Below are positions 39,901 to 51,900 of a stretch of 64,000 nt of DNA, piece after piece. Numbering within the stretch: position 1 is the first letter of the stretch; each line of letters starts with the position of its first letter. The stretch is taken from the NCBI GenBank assembly GCA_009792885.1, contig WMCF01000088.1, positions 543,368-607,367 of the forward strand, given 5' to 3'. Below the pieces are notes generated by a model, which was given only the letters and a program-made list of their open reading frames with translations, was not told the DNA's origin and did no database searches. The stretch comes from Eremophila alpestris peregrina (Eukaryota > Chordata > Aves > Passeriformes > Alaudidae). The position numbers were made by a program, and so were the translations under genes.

Positions 39901-42900
39901 GGGTGTGGTGTTCTGCTGAATGGAAGGCATGTGGTGGGTAAATCAAAAAAACAGCTGAGTTTTGAGGAACACTTTAGATATCATGCCAAAAAACCAGGAT
40001 TCCCCAAATTTTTGGGGCTGGATGCATAAAGGATCGTGCATCCACTTGAGTATTTTTGTCTTCCCCAGGAACAAAAGCTCTGGATATGATCAGACCACTT
40101 GCATACTGTATCTGTCAAACCCAGCAGCAGACAAAAATCATCTGTCATATCCTTCCCAAATCACTGGATTTTCAGGAGTGATCTAGTTCAGCACTCATTT
40201 CATACCTCTGGCTATTTGTGCTGCTGTAGGTCAGGTTTTCAATCTGTTTGGAGCCATCACAGCAGGTAGACTTCAACTCTGGTCAATTCACTCCACAGAT
40301 CAGCCTGCTGGCTCTGTTCCTCCTTTCAACACAGAAGTGACTGAGACCTCTATTGTCATCACCTGGACACCTGCCCCAAGGATTGGTTTCAAGGTAGGAG
40401 GAACTAAATCCCATGTTGGTTTTTCCTCTTGCTTCACTGTGGTGGAGAGGGCAGATTAGAGCCATTTCCTATGGACTGTGCTGAAGATGGAAGCACAAAG
40501 AGGAGAGGTACGAAGGGGAGAGGTGCAGGGAGCAGGTTTACGTGACAGAGGTCAATAGAGCTTCAAGTCATCTAGACCACAAGTTACAAAGCTGGAGTTC
40601 AGCATTAGGGCCCATGATGCTGCTGTTGGGTGATCAGTCAGGGTGCTGAGAGCTTGAGCCTGAATACAAACCTCTCTCCCCTGCAGCTGGGCGTGCGCCC
40701 GAGCCAGGGCGGAGAGGCTCCTCGGGAGGTGATCTCAGACTCGGGCAGCATCGTCATCTCCGGGCTCACCCCTGGTGTGGAGTACACCTACAGCCTCACA
40801 GTGCTCATGGATGGCCAGGAGAGAGAGACCCCCATCGTCAGGAGAGTCACCACACGTATGGCACCTGCTTTTCCACCACCATTCCTTCTGCCCCTGCCTG
40901 CTGGGGGGCAGTCCTGGTCTTTCCTCCCTGCCGTGGTGTGGCTTTTCTTTCTGATGCATGGGTGACAGTAGCACTGCCTCTTGCACCTTCAGGGGATTAT
41001 TTTTGGCTGATTCCAAAGGTTGAGGGTGTCATGGGGAGAGGGGTGCTGAGGCAGCCAGCACAATTCTCAGTGCCACCAGTGACCCATTTGTCTGAACACT
41101 TGCAGCACTGGCTCCACCAACCAGCCTGCGCCTGAAGTCCAATCCTGACACTGGCATCCTGATAGTCTCTTGGGAGAGAAGCACTTCTCCAGGTAACCAT
41201 GTGAACTCACTCTGTGCTCCAACCCCCTCTTGTAGGAGAATGCTAGCACTTCTTCTGTGGTGCCTTGCAGTTTGTTGGGAAATTTGCTGTTTATTAATTT
41301 GAAGAAAAATGTACATGTTTCTAGATACATTTAAGGATATAATTCACAGTTAACTACAATTTGCTGTAGAACTCTTAATGATTACCATTCTGTGTAAAGT
41401 GCTATTTTGGAGCATGAAGGTACTAGAATATTTCAGCTGCTTTAAGGATTTGAAGGGTCTCTTCAAGTATCTCCAATGGTTGAAACATTGTCTGAGGGTA
41501 GGAAAGTAGAATGGACCACAAAGATTTCTGGAAGTGACAAATGAGTTTGTGCTATGGAAAGTGAGCATGGAAGTTCTGACAATGTTCAGGATGAACTCTT
41601 CTCCCACAATAGCTGATGGGAGCTGCACAATTGACTCCCATAAAAGGTGGATTGAAAGTTTTTTGTAAACCTCTGTTGGTAGCTGAATCTTTTCCTGACA
41701 GAGTCTTGAGAGAAGTTTCTCTCAAAACTCCTGAGATTTTAATTTGGTGACATTTCAGAGGGAATGGAAATGCCATGAGGGTGGGAAGCTCATTTTGGCA
41801 TGCTTGACAAAGCAGCCTCTTTCCTGCTGAGCTCAGGGTGGCAAAACCACTTGTAGAATGTCATGTGTTTGCTTCAGCTGGAGGGCTGGTGTAAGTGGCT
41901 CCAGCAGGAGGCTCCTGACCCTGGCCTCTGTATTTCAGGCATCAGCGGGTACCGGGTGACCACTGCTCCCACCGATGGGCAGCAGGGCTCCACCCTGGAG
42001 GAGGTGGTGGGGGCAGATCAGACCACCTGCACCTTTGAGAACCTCAACCCTGGCGTGGAGTACAACGTCAGTGTCTACTCTGTCAAGGACGACCAGGAGA
42101 GTGTCCCCATCTCAGAAACCATCACACCAGGTAACGGGAGGGTGAGCAGCAATTTCTGCTGCCCAAGCTCACATGGCTGAGCCTGAGGGCTCTGCATTGC
42201 ACAACTTGTATTAGTCTGATGGTAGAGGGTTTAGACTCCACATTTAGTCTCAAGAAGCAGAATAGCCATGTTCCAACATGTGACAGAACTTCTTATACCC
42301 TGCATGGGCAGCCTACGTTGTGTGTCACAGGCTAGTGGTCAGCACATGGATCTGCTGTATCAGTACACTGAGCTGGGCAGCAGCAGGGATTTAACTGAGC
42401 CCTGAGGTGCCCCAGCATCTGGAGCACAGCTGGTGGGAGCAGGAAGTAGGTGAACAGAGGTATGAGTGGGAAGTGTGCACAGGAGAAATTCTGGCTGCAG
42501 TAGTGGCCGGAGATCACTTGAGCACAATGGAGAGGAAAACCAAGATGGAAAGGTCCATCACTGTAGCACTTGAGACACACAGTGGTGTGTGCCACCTCCC
42601 ATGGCATCTGTGGGGACTGCAGAAACTGCCTTTGTAGCCACTGTAGCAAAATTACCACACATTTCCCCAAATGGTTGCATTTAATTTTACTTTGTGAGGG
42701 CTTTGTGTGTTTTTGTTTGTGCTCTGAGATGATGCCAGCTACTGTGTTTGCTTGCTCTTGTAACACTGCTTTAAAATTTCTGTGCTTCACTGAAGTGCTG
42801 TGTGCACCCTGGGGTGAACTAATACTGTGGTGCTGCATAGTTCTGCAGTAATAGCTTTAGCCCTTCACCATCTTCTGGTGGGGGAAAGCTAGGAATGTAT

Positions 42901-45900
42901 GTGTCTGGCTTTTACAGTTCTTCAGAGGTGATATGGTACATGCATTCCATGTGGATAAACAATTATTTTATGGAAAACTGGCCTTTTTTTTTTGCACCTA
43001 TTCTGTAAAATAAATGTTTTCCAAGAGGGACATCAAAATGGAACATAACCACTATTATTAAAGCAATAATTCTGTCCATAAGTTCTTTTAAAACTAACCT
43101 GTAATGAACAGATTGGATACAGAGTCCTGCATCTTTGACTCACTGATGTCTGATCCTGAGTGAGGAAGAGCATCCATTAGTTCCCACTGATTTCAGGATC
43201 ACCCTGGTCAAGTTGCACAGCCAAGTCTTGTGGCTTAAATCAATACAAGTTTATTGACTTGAGCAACTGAAGGTTTGGCTGTTGTCAATTCAAGATGCAT
43301 CTAAAATTCCCCATTCCCTGCCCAATTCTGCTGATCCTAACATGCAGGAAATGAGCACCTTTGCTAATGGAATAATATCAGTAGGGAAAACAGGCACAGC
43401 TGTGCTTGTTTTCCCTACAGAAATTTAGGCAGCATCTAAAAAGTCATTAAAGAGCATTTATAGTCAGTGGCTAAAACTTGAGATTTTGAGCAATTTTAGC
43501 CACATAGGTCAGGCTCTTGGGCACATCATGTGCTGGGCATGACCTCTGAATTCAGGGATGTTGTCACTCTGACAGAATTAATACCATCTAAAGGTCATTC
43601 TTAACCATTTACTCTGCTTCCAAGGAAGTGTTCTATTACTTACTGTTCCATATCATCTGTTTTTTGCACATGTATTGCAGCAGTTAGTTGGTAAGTACAA
43701 CTTGAGGAATTCTGGGCCAGATCCTCAAGCCATTGCAGGGATTTGAGGCTTTTTTCCAAGTGCAGTGTAAATGGTCCAAGCAGGGGATGATTTGCCCTGG
43801 AACTTGGTGAAGGTTCTCACCAGCTGAGGGTCTGATTTAGCCCCTTCAAATGAGCTGATATTTTTGTAATCCCAGTGATAAAAGTTAGATTCACCATTTG
43901 AACAAAACAAGGATTTTAGAGGGTCAATCAACAGAGTTGTTGTTTTATTTACACTTTAGTAAACTTTGCTCTCTTGTAATTTACCTGTAGAAAGAAAAAA
44001 GAGCTGTGTTTTTCTCAGAACATGATGGGTCTTTGTGGCTTATCACTGCTCAAAGTAAATTTGCTTCAAGTTAAGTATCTCTTGTAGGGCTCTTTGAAAA
44101 TTAGATGTCTAAAGAGGATTGGGGTTTCAACTTCTGAGGGGATTTGGGTTTCAGCTGCTGTCTGCCCAGGGAACCAGCTGCAGACTGCATTGAAGGGTAA
44201 ACATAAGAAAACAAGCTGAAAACAGCAAAAGCATAAAACACAATGAGAACCACCCCACCAGCATCCTTCCTTTCTCCCCAAACCCCAAGAGAAACTGTGC
44301 ATATCACCGCAATTGCTTCCTGAGTTCTGTCAATGTCAATAGTGATGAACACTGCTTTTCTCTCCCTTGTCTTTCTTTTGCCTCCGTGTGTCTCTGCCTC
44401 TCCCATTTGCTCCCTAACTCATTAGAGGTGCCCCAGCTCACTGACCTAAGCTTTGTTGACATAACTGACTCGAGCATCGGCCTGAGGTGGACCCCGTTAA
44501 ATGCCTCCACCATTATTGGGTACCGCATCACAGTAGTTGCAGCAGGAGAAAGTGTCCCTATTTTTGAAGATTTTGTGGACTCCTCAGTAGGATACTACAC
44601 AGTGACAGGCCTGGAGCCGGGCATTGATTACGACATCAGTGTAATCACACTCATTAATGGCGGAGAGAGCGCCCCTACCACTCTGACACAGCAAACGGGT
44701 GAATTTTGCAAACTTCTGTGTTTTGGGACGTGGATGCTGTCACTGGCTGTCACCTGGGGGTGCTGGGGCTTTGTCCAAAGAGGAATTGAGCCACTTGCTG
44801 TGGGGAAGCCAGACAGAGCCAGCTTGCTCCTTTCCCCACATGGAAGCTGGGGATGGATGTGGCGCTGCTTGTTTTTGAATTGGAGGCATTTTAATACCAT
44901 GAATGACTGCAGGCTTGCCAGGCTCATTCACCTTCTGCTATTCAGATTTCCAGGATCCAACTGGGATCAAGAGCCTGAAACATGAGCTGTGTGTTCACCA
45001 GACTTTTAAAACTGTGACTCCCCAAAATAGGCGAGCTGAAGGGCGGAGCAGATCAGCAGACACCCTCCAGCCTTGACAGCTGTTTGAGCTTCCAGCAGCC
45101 CATTTCTGTGGTGGCCCCACTCTTTCCACAATGCCCCAAAGGATGCAGATGGACACCACTCCCTGAGTACATGCCAGTGACAGCCATGCCACACCATCAA
45201 GGGTCTCTATAGTGCATGGGCTGAGGGCGAGCTGGAAACTGGTTCTTGCATGAAATCCTGTTGGGTTTGAAAGTCCTGAGGCTGTAAATCCTTTGACACA
45301 AGTAGAAGTAGAGTCATAGGAAATTAGTGATATACTCTCTCCTCTCCTGTTGTGTGCATGTGTGGATTCTAGATGAGATTACTTTTCCATCTGCAAGCTG
45401 CTGTATGGCAACTTTAAACCTCTCTTGGCACCACATCTGTAATACAAAATCCAGCTGCTAGAAGCACATTACTGAAACTTGCTACCTTGTTTTTAAATTA
45501 GCCCCGTGGGGTACATTTAACGTATCAGGAATAGCCAAGAGGTTAAAGCAGCCTGACAGCAGTGCAGATACATTTTTCTCTTAACCACAGTAGAACCAAA
45601 TGTAGTTTAGAAGTCTGTTTGCATGAGTTGATGCCGTAGTCTGTTGTGCATGAGTTCCTTCCTCTGGTGATTGATTCCCTGAACAGACACCTTGATCAGT
45701 ATCAATCTGAGAGCTGAGGTGGGTTTGTTCTTTGCTGTGTAGCTGTGCCTCCCCCCACTGACCTGCGTTTCACTAACGTGGGGCCTGACACCATGAGGGT
45801 GACGTGGACTGCCCCAACTTCCATCGTGCTGAGCGGCTTCCTGGTGCGCTACTCCCCCGCCAAGAAGGAGGAGGATGTTGCAGAGGTGACAGTCTCACCC

Positions 45901-48900
45901 TCAGACAACATGGTCATCTTAACAAGTAAGTGGCTTACCTGCATAAGTCCAGCAAACATTAGAAGCCCCTCACCATAAAATTACTAAAAGAGAATACCTC
46001 CAAGGTCATCAAGTTGAACCATCGACCCAGCGCCACCGTGCTCACCAAGCCATATCCCCAGGTGGCAATCCACACACCCCCTGAACACTTCCAGGCATGG
46101 TGACTCCACACCTGACCAACCTTTCAGTGAAAAGATTTTCCCTGATATCCAACCTCAACCTCCCCTAGTGCAGCTTGAGGTCTTTTCTTGTCCTATCACT
46201 TCTTACAGAGAGAAGAGACTGACCCCCACCTTGCAACAGCCTCCTTTCAAGTAGTTGTAGAAGGTGAGAAGGTCCATATGACACAAGATGAGGCAAAAAA
46301 AAAAATCATTTAAGTGTGGCTGGCCAAATTCTCAGCTGATTCAAAGTGATGTTGCAAGTAGCCTCATACAAACTCACACCAAATGGGGTTGGCCTCTAGC
46401 TTTGCCCAAGTTAAAGCCAAACCACAGGCAAGTTTTTTCCTAGCAATCCAAGGACAGTGATGAATCAGGCTATGAGGCAACTGCATTGATTTGCAGCCTG
46501 GTTAGGCATTAACAGTAAATACATGTTGTTCACCTGGTTTGCCAGTAATGTCAAGGACTTGCAGTGCAGAGGTTCAGGAAGAGGATCAGAATGGGCAAAA
46601 GGTCATTGCTCCTTTGACTTTGTATGCTCAGACTGGAAAGCACATCCTGTTTTGGAACCTTACAGGACATGGCAGCAAAATGTGGGTGTTTTCCAAAAGC
46701 TGACATGAATTTTTGGGGCAAAAGCTGTGTTGTATTTATAGTTGTGGTATTTTTTCTCTGTCTGAATATCTGGTTGGTTAAGTGAGAGACAAGACCTGTT
46801 TTCAGAATAAAAAACTAAATCTAGAGCTTGTCTGAGTTAGAACAGCTGTGTTGAAAATCCTTGGCCCTATTTCAGCTTATATCAGCTTTGGCCTGGTATA
46901 TAACTAAACTAGTAGATAACTGGAAGGGACCCTGTAAAAAAGGTAATTGCTTCTTGTCAGTCTGCACAAACTGATGAAGCAATGACATAGGATATCATGC
47001 TCCTTCAGGCTAAAGCACTGCAAGGAGCCATAACGCCACAAAAAGAGCTGATTTAAACTTTTGATTGTTCTGGAAGCTCAGCTCTTCCATCAAGCAAAAC
47101 CTGATTGTCTCCTAAGAAGCACAGTTAAAACTGTGCAGGTTGATTAACTTCTTGATGTTAGCTAAGAAACACATCCAAATTCCTGTTCTTCAACTCCACA
47201 GACCTGCTCCCTGGCACTGAATATCTGGTGAGAGTCTACAGCATTTCTGAGCAGCACGAGAGTGCACCTTTGTACGGAGTCCAGAAAACAGGTACTTGGA
47301 TGCACACGTGGTCAATGCCATCTTTAAGAATTCATTAATTGGACTTAATTACTGTTTTTTCCCCCCTGTAATGATGCCAAGCAGTTTGGTTGAGCTCAGC
47401 CTTGTGTCTCTTGTAACCCCCAGGTCTGGATTCCCCCACTGGCCTGGACTTCTCGGACATCACAGCCAACTCCTTCACGGTGCACTGGATCGCTCCCCGC
47501 GCCACCATCACGGGCTACCGCATCCGCTACCAGCCCGAGCAGGGCGGCGCCCGGCCCAAGGAGGAGCGTGTGCCCCCCTCCAGGAACTCCATCACCCTCA
47601 CCAACCTGCTGCCAGGCACTGAGTACGTGGTCAGCATCATCGCCATCAACGGCAGGGAGGAGAGCCTGCCCCTGGTCGGCCAGCAGACAACGGGTGAGCC
47701 TGCAGGGAGTGCTGGGGCTGGAACGTCCTCCGGCAGAGTCGTTGCTGTTGCTTCTCTCCTGAGGAAATGGCTGTGTACTGAGCTAGGGCCTCATTTAGGA
47801 AGAGGTGGGAGGAGCCATGCTGCTTTCAGATGTTTCATGGGCCAGCAGAACTATTTTCATAAATTCCAGTCCAGTGCTGTATGGTTTTTAACCAGATACA
47901 TCTCTTTGTAGAAGAGTGTGCCCTGTGCCAAAGGACAGGCAGATGAATAGCAGAGGAGCACAGTATGAGTGGAGTATGTAGCTGATGTACAGCTGTGTTT
48001 AAACTCCCTTCTCAATGCTCTGTTTTTCTAGTGTCTGATGTTCCAAGGGACCTGGAGGTCACCCCTACCAGCCCCACCAGCCTCAGGATTTCCTGGGATG
48101 CTCCTGCAGTGACAGTCAGATACTACCGGATCACTTACGGTGAAACAGGTGAGGGCAGGCTGCTACAGCTGCTCACAGACCAGAGCTCTATTCTGAGGCC
48201 ATGAAAGCAAATGGCAAAGACACCTTGGGCTGTAGCAGACATATAGGTAGGTGCCTTTTCTGAAAAAGAGCAAGTCATATTTTGTCTGCCCAAAAGAAAG
48301 AGCATCTGGATTATTCCAGTGATTTTAGAGGTGGTTCTGTGTACGTATTTCATTCTTTTCCTTGGAATGGTCAAAACAACTTTGACCCAACAACCACTGA
48401 AATCAACAGGGTCCTGCCTTCAGCTTGGTGCTTACAGGACTGTCCTGGTTTTTGTAGAGATTTTAAATGTATGCTTTACAGACCCATCACATTTCTTTCT
48501 TAACTCCTCCCAGGTGGAAGCAGCCCAGTACAGGAGTTCACAGTGCCTGGCACCGTGTCTACTGCCACCATCACTGGCATCAAGCCTGGTGTTGAGTACA
48601 CCATCACTGTGTATGCTGTGACAGGCCGTGGAGACAGCCCTGCCAGCAGCAAGCCAGTCACTGTCACCTACAGAACAGGTGAGACCTCATGAAACCAGGA
48701 CCAAAACCCCCACAGCTTTGTGTTGGCTTTTCCCCATAAACGTGTGTCACTGATCCCTGGCGTCTTTTAGAAGCCATGGGCTGTAAGGCCTTCAGTTTCA
48801 GTGGAGCTGTGCATCTTGGTGGCCCAGCATGATAACTGACATGGCACAGAATGGACTTGGAGAAGGGAAACCCTGTGGAGTGCAGTTGGGGATAAAAGCA

Positions 48901-51900
48901 GTGCTCAAACTGCTCATTGCAGAGTGGAAATCCTGTTGTGCTGTCACGATGTGGGGTCACTGCTGGCTTAACTCTAGTGCTTCACTCTCAGATTATGTGA
49001 TCTTGATGACACCTAACTCTGTAATGCCAAGACTGTTGTCTCACTCCTGATTTGGATATAGTCTAATCCTACTCCTGCTGTAGCTGCAGAAGCTGCAGAT
49101 AAAGGCATTTAGGAGCCTTTAAAACAACAAAAATCCTCAACTAACACTGATATGAGATCACTCACCCACACATCATGGTTAAGGCTTTCTTGCTCTGGGC
49201 TAAAAGCATGAGAGACAACTAAATAGCAATACATGTTTTCTCTTAAAAGCAGTGCAGAATAAAATTCAGCCAGTACACAACAGTGGAGGGTGGGTTTCTT
49301 GTACCAGCATACTCAAAAAAATTATTTTTGTTGCCCAGAAATAGACACACCCTCCCAGATGCAAGTCACTGATGTCCAGGACAACAGCATCAGCATCAGA
49401 TGGCTCCCTTCAACATCCCCAGTCACAGGCTATCGGGTGACTGCTGTCCCCAAGAAGGGACATGGGCCCTCAAAAACCAAAACTGTCCCTGCAGGTAAGA
49501 GCCATGTCATCCTTCACTGGATCTGTAAAGAATGCAAGATGTGACACTGAAATCCTACTGCTGCTTGTACCTTTTTTTGCCATCCTGCTGATTTTTCAGT
49601 TCTGTCTCATCCAAGACAGATGAGTGTGGGCAGATTTTGCCCCAAAAGCTTCATATTTCTTTGATATCTCTACTGCAAAAGTTGTTCTTGGCAGCCTCAG
49701 TGTGCATGAAAAAGCACCTGCATTTCAAAGAAATACCATTGGATTTCCCAGCATTGAGCAAAACTTGCTCTGAAATCCTTCTGGAGGTCACATAACTTGA
49801 CCCTTGGTCACAGCAGGATTCAGTCACATACACTACAGGTTTGTGGTGTAGTTCCTGTGGGACCTGCCATGTCAGCTCTCAGGGAAACTGCATTTTGTGG
49901 GATCAGCAGAGCACTTGGGGATGCTTGTGATGCAGCTGAGTTCATGGTCAGTCTTACCTTACAAAAATGATGAAAGCAGGTCTCCCTGTGCTTTGCCCTT
50001 TCAGCTGTGGAGCCTTGGAGCAGGCACAGATTGCAGTTGTGCACTGCCAGAGAAGCATGGTGCAATTTAAAGCCAAATCTAATTTCTCAGTCCCACCTTG
50101 TTTTAATGACATTTATTCATGGTATGGCTTAGACAGGCCCTTCATTCAGGGCTACTCTCTGCAGCTTTGTGCTGTTCTTTCTGACTGATGCTGTTCTTTC
50201 CTGCCAGATCAAACTCAAGTCACTATTGAAGGCCTGCAGCCCACTGTGGAGTACGTGGTCAGTGTCTTTGCTCAGAATCAGAATGGGGAGAGCCTGCCTT
50301 TGGTTGAGACAGCTGTCACCAGTATGTATTTCACTCCATGGGAACAAAAATGTGTTTTCTATTGATGTCTGAACCTACCACCACATTCTACCACAGGGGT
50401 AGCAAAAGCTAGGGGCCTGGTCTCCAGGAGAGTGTGAAGTGTTCTGCCCTGTGGGAAGTACCATGCACTTCAACTGCAGATGCTGGCAAAAACGCAGTCC
50501 CTCTGCCTCAAACACTGCCAAAATGCAATTTCCTGCCCCCTCAAAGTGCTGTGCTTCTCATTTTCTTTCACTAAAGCCACAAAGCCTTTTGGGGTTTCGT
50601 TTGCCATCAGCCAATCAGTGGATAAAATGTGCCAAGATCTCCTGTGTGTGGAGCTAGGTGGCAAAGGTGATTGCTGTCAAGGGACTGGACTGGGCTTGGG
50701 AGCACTTGGCCCTGTGTGAAGGGAGTCCACATGGGTTATACCAGGAATTTGGGATGAAGCACTGCAAAACAAAGAATAATTCAGGACTGAAGTGCCATGT
50801 ATAAAACAGCAGCCCTGCTCTGGTCACAGGAGGGACCTTGTAACTCAGGGGTGTATTTGAGGTGAAGTGTTTTTGAGGGATAACCTCTGGGGTAAGGATT
50901 TGTGTGATTCTTACCTCCCTGCTCAAGCTTGTATTCAAAGCCATGACTCAGCCCCAAACACTACAGACAACAGGAGCTTCTGCAGAGCTTTGCAGAGAGG
51001 ACTGAAGAGTCCACATTCAAACCAACAAAGTCCTGGACAAAAATCACCTTTGCCAACTAGGAAGTGTAAAAAATTGAGGACTAATAACACATGGCAAATG
51101 AAAAAAATGAAACCTTGTAGACAAGCATGATTTTGATCCAATATAAAAATTACATGCCAAATCCTCCCAGTTTGTGTAACAGATGGGTGTATTTCTGTGA
51201 TAGCCACTCCAGAGTTCTGAGGGGCAAGGCTCAACTTGCCCTGCTCTGAGCTCCCACGTTGCCAGAAAAATCCCATGAACTGGTTTAACTGGGAGGTGTG
51301 CAGATCACCCAGTTGCACCTGTGGACATTCCCTGTGCACTCAATGCAGAGCTGAAAAGTTTGTTTCTAACTGATTTTACAGTATAATATGCTGAGTAATT
51401 TTGCTTTCTTGATGAGTGTGTTAATTGGGCATTAATTTATGAAAGAAAATAATGGGATGGATTCTCCTTGGTCTGACACTTGGCACAGCAGCTCACAGTG
51501 GTGAACAGCAAGTGCAGGAGGAACCCAAGCTTACAGAGCCAGGTGGCTTCTCTGGCTGCCTTTGGCTGTAGCAACCATTTCCATGGGAGAAATGGGTCTT
51601 AACATTCCCATTTCCTTTTCTCTCTTATCCACTTTTAAGGTGGCTTAATGCTACTAGAGTTGTGTGAAAGGGGCTTTGGTGCCCTGAAAGGGGACTGAAA
51701 AATAGGTGAGAATTGGTGTCCTGGCTGCTTTGAAGGTGGCAGTGCAGGTCAACAGAGCCAAGATTGCCTTCCTGCTGCCTGGCACCTGCAAAGTCAGGCT
51801 TGGGGGTGTGAGCATGTGTGCAAGGTGCAGCTCAGAGGAGAATCCAGTGCCCCCTTGCCACGCTGAACTGAGAAGCGCTTTGCATGTAATGGAAATGCTT

